The notes under the pieces: model-generated
What the model saw: only the letters and a program-made list of their open reading frames with translations
Told to the model about the DNA's origin: nothing
Database searches by the model: none
Made by a program: the position numbers and the translations under genes
DNA from: Cerioporus squamosus
Taxonomy: Eukaryota > Basidiomycota > Agaricomycetes > Polyporales > Polyporaceae
Assembly: GCA_022592435.1 (NCBI GenBank)
Contig: JABYQS010000007.1
Location: 310,001-374,000 of the forward strand
Direction: 5' to 3'
DNA length: 64,000 nt
Part shown: piece by piece, positions 16,118 through 25,870 of the stretch
Layout of the letters: each line of letters begins with the position of its first letter
How positions within the stretch are numbered: the stretch's first letter is position 1

Positions 16118-18235
16118 TTATACAAAGCGGCGCCATAAGACGTTCACGTACGAGGCGCGTAAGTATCCAGATAGATCAGCCGTCGCAAACGCATACCAGT
16201 TGTCGCTCATCGTCTTGCGGATCCCTTCTCGCATGGCCTCTACGGCTAGCAGGAACTCAACACTGGGCACCTTGTTGGCTTTCACGACCTCTGCGAGGCA
16301 GGCGAGAAACTCCCGTTGGAGCGCCTGGTTCGACTCCTTCGCAGGCTCGGTCTCCGAGAGCGTCAGCTTCCCATCCCTGCCGAGCGCGAGGTAGCGGATA
16401 GGCGGTTCCCCGTGGACTGCCAACGAAGGAGATTGGTGCTTCGGCTTCGGCTCGCTGTTCTGCGCAGGTTGCGGTGGTGCAACCAATGTTTGGGAGAGCG
16501 AGCGACTGGGCACGGGTCGTGGCCGATTGGGGAAGGAGGCGTTCGGTGCGCCTCCGCGGGTCACGATGCTGACGGGGGGAGGACCTCGAAGCGGCATGGT
16601 GGCCGCACGCCTGGGAGACTTGGTAGGTGGTGTCGGCGCACGAGTCGAAGCACTGCGAGTCGAAGCTGAGCGAGCGATCGCGACGATGCCAGGCGGGGAT
16701 GTGGGCGAGGTAGGGGAGGCAACCAGGGGTGACTCCGGAGAGATGATGATTCGCGGCACTTCGGTGATCACCTTGGGACTTGTGGGTGAAGGAGTGATCG
16801 TGGAGGCGGAATCTGAAGACGTGGTGGATGCGCACTTGCTGGCCAGCGGGGAAGGGGGCAGCGGCAACATAGTAGGATCGTCGACTTTTTCAGAACTGGG
16901 CGTGCGTGTCTCGGAGACTTGAGACACGTGTAGAAGGGGCAGCTGCGGGATGCTCTCAGCAGAACTCACGGTCTGCTTCTCCGATAGCATGGGTCGTTGT
17001 AAGTGGTAGGGTTGGCCTATGAAGAGCCCAGGAGTTCTCGAGCACCACCGCGCCCGCGTCGCGGTCTCGCGGACGACATTCTGCGTCACGGACACCTCCA
17101 CCAGTGAAAACTCAGAGGATAACTCCACGGTGATTGGAAGCCGCGTCCTGCGTCCTTGCGGAGCTGAGGCTGCAACCGGAGGGGAAGGACCCTGGTCCAA
17201 GGTATCGCCGACCAGGGGCTGCACGTCGACGATGGGGACCCTGCGGATCGGCTCAAGGCTGAAGATAACCTTGATGATGATGAGGAGGAGCACCTGCCAC
17301 GCGAGCCAGCCATACGCCCAAGTGTTCAGACCCACGACAAGGATAGTTGCGAAAACGTCAATCATACCGCTGGCCACCATGGCCCCGCCTACGAACTGCA
17401 GCTGCTTGCTGTCGTACTTCGAATCGTACAGGTTGTAGTCGCGAATATTGCTCAGCTGGGTGCTGATGAGCGCGCTCCGGACATGCTTCCCGGAGGTGAT
17501 GAGCTGGAAGCAACGGTACTCCGCCGTAGCCAACCGATTGAGGTAGACGAAGCGTTTCCCCTGACCTCGTGCGGCCTGTAGAATGCAAACAGCGACGATC
17601 CAGCATACACCGCTGACAGTCTGGACGACAACGAGGGGGATGGCTGCCCCGGTGGCGGCGTTCTGGACGCACAGGAACGTCTCGAAGGCATACGCCAATA
17701 GGTACACCAGCAGGCCGCAGAAAACCCGGAGGTTGTTCCACTGGCTGAGCTCGACCTTGGCGGGCAGGCCCTGCGTCTGGAACCACGCCTCGACCATGTA
17801 GTCCTCAGTGAGGTTATGGTTCACGATGACGTTGGACGAGTGGCGTTCCGGGGTGCCTGTGGGGATATGGACGAGGGAGGGGGAAAACGCGTTCACGTAC
17901 TCTTGGTGGGGGTACGAGAGCTCGCCAACGAGGTTGCGATACAGGTCTGCGCTGAGTAGCATGATGCCGAGCTGGAGTTTCGACAGAACGCGCCCGGCAC
18001 CCAGCCCCACGACGGCGAGTGAACCGGGAAAGGTGCGTGCGGCGATGCACTTCACGTTCTGTGTCTTGCCTGTGAGGACGGGTAGCAGAGAGAAGATGGA
18101 GCTCATCCCGTTGATGTTCTGCAGAGCGGCGGAGAGGGAGCGGGCATCCGAAGGGCCGTCCGACTGGGCTGCAGCAGTGTAGGCCCGGGAGAGGAGAGCC
18201 CATAGCTTCCACAGCGGTGACCTCGCTGTCAACAT
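16118..18235 (-). CDS. Large intronless membrane protein of unknown function
   Basis: One uninterrupted frame of about 705 codons with ATG at 18235, unusual in a region where nearly every other gene is split. I do not recognise the family. The N-terminal half has strongly hydrophobic segments (LRVFCGLLVYLLAYAFETFL, PLVVVQTVSGVCWIVAVCIL, VASGMIDVFATILVVGLNTW, AWQVLLLIIIKVIFSL), so four or more membrane helices, with a charged loop containing YDSKYDSKQLQF. The C-terminal third is a low-complexity Ser/Pro/Thr tail (SPTSPKVITEVPRI, SPTSPTSPPG, APTPPTKSPRRAATMPLRGP), probably cytosolic and phosphorylated with many S/T-P sites. It ends in a conserved-looking helical segment (LQREFLACLAEVVKANKVPS) and LWRRFV. 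Convergent with SPT8. Confidence 0.8.
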   Translation of the reverse strand: MLTARSPLWKLWALLSRAYTAAAQSDGPSDARSLSAALQNINGMSSIFSLLPVLTGKTQNVKCIAARTFPGSLAVVGLGAGRVLSKLQLGIMLLSADLYRNLVGELSYPHQEYVNAFSPSLVHIPTGTPERHSSNVIVNHNLTEDYMVEAWFQTQGLPAKVELSQWNNLRVFCGLLVYLLAYAFETFLCVQNAATGAAIPLVVVQTVSGVCWIVAVCILQAARGQGKRFVYLNRLATAEYRCFQLITSGKHVRSALISTQLSNIRDYNLYDSKYDSKQLQFVGGAMVASGMIDVFATILVVGLNTWAYGWLAWQVLLLIIIKVIFSLEPIRRVPIVDVQPLVGDTLDQGPSPPVAASAPQGRRTRLPITVELSSEFSLVEVSVTQNVVRETATRARWCSRTPGLFIGQPYHLQRPMLSEKQTVSSAESIPQLPLLHVSQVSETRTPSSEKVDDPTMLPLPPSPLASKCASTTSSDSASTITPSPTSPKVITEVPRIIISPESPLVASPTSPTSPPGIVAIARSASTRSASTRAPTPPTKSPRRAATMPLRGPPPVSIVTRGGAPNASFPNRPRPVPSRSLSQTLVAPPQPAQNSEPKPKHQSPSLAVHGEPPIRYLALGRDGKLTLSETEPAKESNQALQREFLACLAEVVKANKVPSVEFLLAVEAMREGIRKTMSDNWYAFATADLSGYLRASYVNVLWRRFV

Positions 18236-19385
18236 GACTGGAGGCTACCAACAGATACGTCTCGTACTAATTTATACGCACTGGTTGATATCACTCAGCA
18301 TACGAACCCAGATGAGACGTGCCACACATACCGTCGACAATGCTGGGCCAGAGTAGGACTCGCATCAGCTTGCAAAGACCATAAGTAGTTCGAATTTGTT
18401 CATATGTACGCTGCGCGGGGTATCCGATGCTTGGCCGGAGAAGAGCTCGGTCATACGGTCGGGCAGAAGGTCCCCGTACCTACAACTCGTTAGAAGGAGG
18501 CGGTGCATCGAGATGTTCCTGCTGAGCTGGTGCCGCACGTTGGCCTCCTGTCACCATCTCGTCAAGGGGGACTTCCACGCCACACGGTCGAGTGTCATTC
18601 AAACGTGGGCGCAGACCGATTCTATCCGCACAAGAGAAGACGATCAGCTCTTGACCACATTTGGATCAGGGTAACCGTAGCGACGAATTCATTGATAGCT
18701 TGCCATGCAGGTCCCAACTTCGGCTCTCAGGGCGGTCGAAACTTTTTCTCCCGGGCAGGTTGCTGGTAGACAGACGACTTGAAGGGAGAACGGATAGCCA
18801 GGCTACAACGGTCGGGATGCTTGACCGGGGCTATGCCAGTGTATGACTTCTGGGGGCCGTACGTACAGATGTCGCCGCTGAGGTGATACTGTGGTGGTTC
18901 CACCTTGTTGTCGTTGCACTTGGGAACTGGCATTCAAGCTTCCGCATCGACGGCGCGCTTAAGGCGGGCCACCGGACACAGACGAGGGGCCTGACAGTGA
19001 CTGTCGAACGTGCGCGTGTCAGTATCAGCGTAACTATGCCAAACCCTAACCCTCCACGTACTAGTACACTGGCAATCTACATAGTAGCAACCGCTTGCGA
19101 TCTCCAGGCATGTTCAAGTTAGAGCATAAGTTGGTCGTCGAGTGGGGACATTCAGAGACAGCTTTTGCAAAGTTCAGAAAGCAGTGCTCAGTCGCGTTAC
19201 GCGTACTTATACGATTCAGCGCTTGCAGGCGCTATGGCGCAAGCGAGGGGGGTCATCATTGGGTCAACACTGGCCTAGTTCCAATCGCGCGAAGCAAAGT
19301 TACAAGATCGCTGGTTCATGCAGCGCAATCCATACAGTGTGAATTACAAGCACTATATCTCGAGTTACAGGCTCACGCCAAGGAC
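18236..19385. other. Gene-poor stretch
   Basis: About 1.15 kb without a convincing gene. Short open frames on both strands lack family resemblance. Around 19038-19052 there is one telomere-like stretch (aaaccctaaccct), a single copy of a telo-box-like motif. Part of the region must be the promoter of the 705-codon gene. Confidence 0.45.
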
Positions 19386-20017
19386 TTAGGCAGGGGTGAT
19401 CCTGAAGACCATGTTGGGCATGAACTGCGGCGGCTCGGTGGACGTGCAGATGACATGGCTCACAGAGAGCTACGGTGAAGCACGTCAGAGCCTTGACCCC
19501 CCGCATAAAAATCGACGCGAGGCATACCTGCTGATAGTCATCCTCCTTAAAGCTCCATCCGCGCTCCCCGTCCTTCTGGAGGATGCTAGCAGTCGCGCTC
19601 GTCAGCCAGCGTTCCATATAGAAGACCAGAACACGCACATATACGCGTTTTGGCTATGCTGAGGGACATGCTTGATATCCCATTCGGCGCCCTGGAGCAT
19701 GTCCTCGAGGACGAACGCGCAGACTTTCCCGTCGGGGCCGGGGAGGATGCCGACGTAGCTGCCGCCCGTCTTCATCTTGTACTTGCCATCGCCGACTGCG
19801 CGGATCTCCCACTTGCGCGAGGAACAGGGTTAGCCCTGACTAGACAAGATGGGCGCTGAGGACGACATACCGTCGGCGACGGGCGACCACCGGAGGCGGG
19901 CCCGGGAAGAGTCAAGACGCGCTTGGGAAGGAGCGACAAGTCCTCGACAAATTTGCGGCCGATATCGTGCTTGCCATCGATAGTCACAATCCTGTAAGTG
20001 CCGTCCTTCAGCACCAT
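19386..20017 (-). CDS. Cospin-like beta-trefoil serine protease inhibitor (MEROPS I66 family)
   Basis: Small cytosolic protein of about 150 residues related to cospin of Coprinopsis, a beta-trefoil inhibitor of trypsin-like proteases thought to defend fruiting bodies against fungivores. Exon 1 (20017-19871) reads MVLKDGTYRIVTIDGKHDIG and VEDLSLLPKRVLTLPG. Exon 2 (from 19811) reads WEIRAVGDGKYKMKTGGSYV then PGPDGKVCAFVLED and GAEWDIK. A later exon gives DGERGWSFKEDDYQQ, and the last gives LSVSHVICTSTEPPQFMPNM and ends VFRITPA. The GTY start, WxxxAVGDG block and EPP(x)F(x)PN end match the family spacing. No signal peptide, as usual for these lectin-fold inhibitors. The donor of the second intron is unclear (possibly a GC donor near 19675). 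Loop specificity cannot be read from sequence. Confidence 0.78.
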
Positions 20018-21177
20018 TGCGAGGGTGTTTTTGAGAGAGATGCTGCGGCGTTGGTTGAGAGCTGGGATGAAGTTGGCTGTGTCCCATCTCGCAAGGCGTG
20101 CTTATATACTCGTGGCCCGACAGCGCACATATCTGGAAGCTCTTGAGACAGCAAGGAGTACTCCGCAGTGCACCATACGGTCACCGTAGCCCAGGGAATA
20201 TGTACAGGCAAACTGAGCAGCAGACGACGGCATCGGACGTGGTTTGTATGCCGGGACGCAGTGGTGAAGTGTGAAGACTGTGCAAGAAGTCTTGTGTGAG
20301 CATCGCGCGACAGTGATGGCATAGTCCTCACCAACAACGGCGGATAGCAAGCAGGTGAGCTCATGGACGTCGGATTGAGCGGCGGAAAATGATCCAGACG
20401 GCTGACACCCGGCATGGAGGCGACGCCATGGGAGGAGGATCGCTGTACGAGCAGCTTGAAGCTTGCCTTATCCACCAAAACTGGCACCCATCGTATGTGA
20501 AACCTGCGGCAGATGTGCCGACCTGCCTCGTATGCGGGCTCATGCGTCTGAAGTGCCTGTTGCTGAATTGTATAAGCTTCATATCAATACAGATACTTGG
20601 CAGACGTACAGTCAAGATCCACTAGTAGCTCTTGAGGGATGAACTTCGAGCTCACTAGAAACACCTCTATCTGATTTGAATGAATAGAAGTGCTTTAGTA
20701 GAGGTAGCGATTGGTAGCGGCTTAGCGGCCCCCCTGCAACCCTGCCATTGAGACTTTTCAACGGGCTCAGGCGAGCCACATACACTGAATGGGAACCATC
20801 AATATCGGCGGACACTACACTTGCCAGCTAAGCATAGTCACCGCGGGGAAGGGGCTTCGTCATAGCCAGACGGAGAGGAAAGATGTGTCTGCGCTGAGTC
20901 TCCCTATGGCAGAACTTGAAGGGAAGAGCCAATCGCGTGCACAACCTACACGTACAACTTGCGTAGAGCATCCGGTGTTGGAATTTCAGAACCAAGAAGG
21001 GATGAGAGAGTCTGTCCGCTCTTTGTATACAAGGCAGGAAAGCAAGCGATACGAGCGATTAACGGTCACAATTGGCACACCCCGCGTTCAGTACCACATA
21101 TCACCATATCATCATCATCTGACGGCACGTCCGCGATCGACCCCGTAGATCAATCCACATGGGCGGCGTCTACAACC
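20018..21177. other. Intergenic region, no gene seen
   Basis: About 1.16 kb between the dipeptidase stop and the inhibitor start. Contains the inhibitor promoter. Frames such as 20789-21148 on the plus strand have no family resemblance. Nothing else supported. Confidence 0.45.
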
Positions 21178-22966
21178 TCAAAGGTCGGTTCTCTTGTCAT
21201 ATTTCGTCGCTACCGGGGGAATCCCAGCCTTCTGCATCTGCGCAGCGACACGCTCCGCACCTTCCATGACCCGCAGCAGGTTCCCGCCTGTGAGTCCGGC
21301 GAGATCGAACGCGTTCCATCCCCGCCTGTACAGTTCGGCAACCTGTTCGACAGATGTTGGTGAGCCCCTGACGGTTCTACCTCCTATGTATACGCCAGGA
21401 TAAGACCTACCAAAGCAGGGTACTTCGACACGTCCTCAAGGCCGACAGGCACATCGCCAATGCCATCGAAGTCACTCCCAAGGCCAACGCTGCAAAACGC
21501 AATCAGATACCACACGCCGTCGCAAGCTTAGAGTTGGGTACGTACTGCCGCTTCCCAGCAACCTTCGCGATGTGGTCGACGTGGTCTGCGACAGCTTTGA
21601 CGTCCGCTTTGCCAGGCTCAGCCACGAAGAAGGGCGCGAAGTTGACCTAGGATAGGGGCGTGTCAGTCCTCGTGTCATCCTCGCTGGAGGACAGCAGCCT
21701 CACCATGACCACGGCATCTGTCTTGCCTTGTCCAAGGCCAATCAGCTCGAGGATGTCGTCCGGCACGTTCCGGGGCACGTCGTGTACAGCGCGGGCGGAT
21801 GAGTGGCTCCAAATGACCGGGGCCTTCGAGTACTTGATGGCCTGCCGAGCAGTGTCGTCGGATGTATGGCTGAGGTCAACAAGCATGCCGATGCGGTTCA
21901 TCTCATCAATGAGCGCGTATCCAAGCTTGCTGAGTCCCCCGTGGTAAGGTTCAGGGTCTTCGAAGATGCCGCAGGAGTCGGCAAACGCGTTGTGGCAGGA
22001 GTGCGTGAGCGTAACGTAACGAACGCCAAGGTCGTAGTATGTCCGCAACACCTGGATAGAGTTCCCGAGTTGGTGACCCCTACAAGGACGTTAGCTACTC
22101 AGTGCGTTCATATGAAAGGAGTAGACTTACCCTTCAACCCCGAGCAGGGACGCAATCTTGTCCCTGCCAATCGCCGCCTTGATGTCACTGGACTTCATAG
22201 TCCACGCGAACGTCTGCGAACCCGTGGATAAGCCTACCTCGTTACACCGCCAATAGCCAACGTGAACAACCCACATCAGGGTACTTCTGAATCAGTAACC
22301 TCGCGATATCAATCTGTTCCAAGGTGTCACTGGCGTGTCCGTCAGAAAGTGCGCAGTATTGCAGCGTATGCACGGACATACCGGACGCTCCAAGTTGCAT
22401 CGAGGAAATCCTCTCCTTCCGAGCCGGCCTTCGGGCAATCGACATAGACCGACCAGAAGAAGCCGCCAACCTTGCCCTGCCTGAGACGAGGGATGTCAAC
22501 ATGACCCACAAATGACTTCTCCAGGTCGATGGCGGAGATGTTGTTGGCGAATGCTGAACGGACCAGGATGGGGAGATCTGGGCGCACGTAATGAGAGCAT
22601 GTCGCGCGTGTTCCGTACCACTACCAACCTATATGACCATCCTGAAGGCTCGACTTAACACACGACTTACGTTCAGGGAAAGTTGGGAGTGCTCACAATT
22701 ACGGGCGCATTGTTCAAGATGTAGAGCGCCGCCTTCTCCGGGTCCTTCGGCAGATGTCCCACAACTCCTGTCACTTTGTCCCAGAGGAACAGCACGGTTA
22801 CCAGTGCGACGACGAACACGACGGTGAGCACAGCGTAGACGACCGCGCGGATGGTGGCGAGGCGGCGGCGGCGGTCGGCAGGGGTCTCGCGCTCGAGGTT
22901 TCCTGTGCGCGCAAGGTTGGGAATGCCCTCACCGAGGAGGGGAGCGGTCTCGCCGTTCTCTGGCAT
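21178..22966 (-). CDS. Membrane dipeptidase, peptidase family M19 (renal dipeptidase type), membrane anchored
   Basis: Zinc dipeptidase with an N-terminal anchor. The start at 22966 gives [20 protein letters not shown], then [20 protein letters not shown] and a further hydrophobic run, i.e. a type II signal anchor placing the catalytic domain outside or in the lumen. The metal motif D-G-H-I-D-L-P is assembled from a 13-nt microexon (22629-22641, DGHI plus one base) and the next exon ([20 protein letters not shown]). Further blocks: [120 protein letters not shown] and [20 protein letters not shown]. The metal ligands (HxD, E of GVEGG, H of DLSH, H of SHSS) and the DFDG aspartate are present. 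Ends [11 protein letters not shown]. Confidence 0.93.
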
Positions 22967-23207
22967 GGTGGTTAGAGAGGAGGAAGAGTCGGGCGGCGAG
23001 TACTGTGCGCCGTCGCCGTTGAGGGTGATGGCGGCGGTTGGGAACTCGATGATGACTGTCTCTGACGCAATGCCTCCCCGGCCCGTGCTAGGCGCCCGTA
23101 TCAACAACAAGCAAGTAATCTGGTTGAATGTGTCCGTTGTACAGGCGACCTAGCGTGATAACTCTACAAATAATCCCCTAGTATACAAGGCACCCAACTC
23201 CAGATCT

Positions 23208-24000
23208 TCAGGAGTTCTTCGACCGTGCAGCCTGCTCCTTCTTCCACTCCTTCTTCTGCGAGGATGCGGCCGCTCTGTTGCCGAAGAGGAACCGGGACGT
23301 CCGCTTGTCCGCTCCTGTCTTGCGTGAGATCCTTGAGGATCCAGCAAACAATATCTGGGAGAGTGCCAGCCGTTAATCCCGCCTCATAGTGAAGCCGGAG
23401 GATACTCACAGCCCAGAAGCCCCATCCGCCGATGGCTCCTGTCCCTAGGCATATTAACAGTCCGAGCGAGCCGACGGAGGTGGTGTTGTAGGAAATAAAC
23501 GAGATGAGGAGACATGCGGCAGATAGTGGCTCGAGCAGAGGGTGTCCCGGTGCACCGTGCCTGGCAGTGAGGTCCTCGAGGCCCGACGGCACCTGGAAAC
23601 TCCTTTCAGGATGCAGCTTCATGAGGGTGACAGACGAACGCACACATACATTCATCACCAAAGCAATGGCAATTGCGCATAAGATTATTCCAGCGTTCCA
23701 AGCGAGGAAAGACTCCAACGGAGTGGGAGTGGACCTCTCAGTGCCTGCGAGGAAGAGGACGAGCTTGGGTGTAACGATCAAGGGGAACGCAACGAGACAC
23801 AACCTAGCACACGAGTCATAAGTCACCTTCGGGAGTACGAGGTTGCAAAGCGGTCAAGCTCACAATGCAGCTGAGGCCCATGCCCACGCGGAGACTACAC
23901 CGTCGTCCTTTGGACCGTCCGTCGACGGCTGCGGCTCGTCTGCGGGAACTGCATTGCGCTTCTTGAGTTCGTCCATCTCATAGTCACCGGCGGACGGCAT
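23208..24000 (-). CDS. Small multi-pass membrane protein conserved in basidiomycetes, unknown function
   Basis: About 200 residues. The start at 24000 gives MPSAGDYEMDELKKRNAVPA, an acidic/polar cytosolic head. Hydrophobic segments follow: LVAFPLIVTPKLVLFLAG, FLAWNAGIILCAIAIALVMN, then, after a 60-nt intron, HPLLEPLSAACLLISFISYN and SLGLLICLGTGAIGGWGFWA. After the last intron the tail is basic: LFAGSSRISRKTGADKRTSR, FLFGNRAAASSQKKEWKKEQ, ending ARSKNS. Three or four transmembrane helices with a Lys/Arg-rich C-terminus. I recognise the pattern as a conserved fungal hypothetical but can assign no function. About 240 bp upstream of the dipeptidase on the same strand and divergent from the JmjC gene. 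Confidence 0.75.
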
Positions 24001-24310
24001 GATCAAGTGAGAAGCTCAGCGTATGGTTTTGAGACGGGTAAGTAGCGACTGCGGCGACGAGTATAAACGGATCTTGTAGAGCTGGAACTGGCCCGGGCGC
24101 AGTGAGAGCCAGCCACAGCAGCAGGACACGCGTCATGACGTCACGCGACGCGCCGGTCGGTCGTGTCCCTTTGTTTGTCCTTGTTAGATTCTGAAGCCGT
24201 CGCCTGCATCGACTCAACGCCTTCCATCCGTTTCTGGTGATAAGCGCATTCTCCTGTTCAGACATGCTCTCGATGCTTACTCTGAACTGTCGTGCAGATT
24301 TTGCCATCGC
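24001..24310. promoter_or_regulatory. Divergent promoter between the membrane protein and JMJD4-like genes
   Basis: 310 bases between divergent ATG codons; no recognisable motif stands out. Confidence 0.5.
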
Positions 24311-25680
24311 ATGGACGTACGATATCCCCATCCACACTCGGCGCCGTCCTACGCTGAGTTTCTGAACGAATACCTCTTGCCCAACAAACCAGTCATCATC
24401 GGCCCATCGCTCATATCCTCGTGGCCTGCGCTGGTACGATGGACAGATGAAGACGGGAGCATAAACTGGGACTATCTGAAGACCGCGTATGGATCGTGCG
24501 AAGTCACCGTCGCCGACTGCTCCACCCGCGACTTCAGCGACCAGAAGCGCGAACAGATGCTCTTCCGCGATGTCGTCTCCCTCTGGCAGGCGGGACAGGG
24601 ACAGTCGCTATACGTGAAGGACTGGCATCTTGCCCGTACCCTCGCCACTGCATCTCATTCCGTCCAAGGCGAAAGCGGCCTCAACACCGACCCATTCTAC
24701 ACGACCCCCGACATCTTCCGCGACGACTGGATGAACGCCTACTACTCTGCACGTACCAGCGACGACTTCCGCTTTGTCTACGTCGGCGCAGCGTGGACGT
24801 TTACTCCCCTCCATCGGGACGTATACACGTCGTACTCGTGGTCGACGAACGTCTGCGGACGCAAGCGGTGGTGGCTCTTTCCTCCAGACCAGACGCAGCT
24901 GCTCTTCCGCAAGGGCGGGGGAGAGCACCTCGAGACCGCGTACGACGTGCGTGACGTCGATTCCACCGCGTACCCGCTCTTCAGCAAGGCCAGACCTCTC
25001 GTGGTCGAACAAGGTCCGGGGGAGACCATATTCGTGTCCGTCCTTTCGCACTCTGACCTCGCGAAGGCACTTATATGAACTGGGCTACGACCAGCCCCAG
25101 TGGATGGTACCACCAGGTGGAGAACCTCACCGCGTGCATCTCTGTCAACCACAACTGGTGCAACTCCGTCAATCTCCCGTCGCTGTACGATTCCATGTGC
25201 GCGAAGGTTACGGAAGTCGAGCACGCCCTCGAGGACGTCAAGCAGTTTCTATCCGAAGCAGCGACCTCCGAGGCAACAGACGCCTCCGCTTCCGACTCGC
25301 GAAGGAGTTGGGAGAACGAATGGATCGCGATCGTCCAGGACGTCGTCGAGAAAGATGCCGGCTGGAAGTGCGTCTGTGGCGCTATCCTATGTGCGACTAC
25401 ACTCACTCACCCCTTTCTTGTTACGATCTACAGCTGGCTCACATTTTGGTGTATGGTCCGGCATGCGCTGGCTCTCGCCATGGAACGTCCCCATCCTGAA
25501 AACGAGGATCTCTGGCCACGCACGCCTCCGGAATTGATGCCACCGCTCTACTTCATCAAGGAGCGCATACGAGCTTGTCGTGACAATTTCGTGCAGCGAC
25601 CACAACGAGAAGTAGATTTGGTTCCTACACTCGGCGCAGTGCTCGCTGATATACACCAGCTGCTGGACACGACGAAATAG
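24311..25680 (+). CDS. JmjC-domain Fe(II)/2-oxoglutarate hydroxylase, JMJD4 type
   Basis: 2-Oxoglutarate dioxygenase related to human JMJD4, which hydroxylates a lysine of the release factor eRF1. The plus-strand start at 24311 leads into SYAEFLNEYLLPNKPVIIGP. Then come CEVTVADCSTRDFSDQKREQ, LYVKDWHLARTLATASHSVQ, DDWMNAYYSARTSDDFRFVY, VGAAWTFTPLHRDVYTSYSW and STNVCGRKRWWLFPPDQTQL. A short intron after GETIF is removed to give FVPSGWYHQVENLTACISVN. The Fe(II) triad is visible as H-R-D (LHRDVY) and the distal His of GWYHQV; the 2OG-binding Lys fits GRKRWW. Full-length match to JMJD4 apart from a C-terminal extension (LLDTTK end) of helical, Glu-rich character. A second intron near 25375-25430 is required to keep the frame. 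Substrate eRF1 is inference from homology. Confidence 0.9.
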
Positions 25681-25870
25681 TGCACAGGCGAGATACAGCA
25701 GAGAAGCGGATAGTATACAATGTATTACAGCAAGCAACATGCACGAACATAACATATCATGAGTGAACGATACAAGACTACGGTCCCAGTACTAGTGTGC
25801 AATGCGGAGGTCTACGGTCAGACAATCGAGCAACAGGCAAGCGAGCAGTCAGCGTATCAAGGCATCCAGC

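Noticed and set aside
19038..19052. aaaccctaaccct telomere-like motif
   Set aside because: Only about two repeats; not a telomere and too short to call an interstitial telomeric array.
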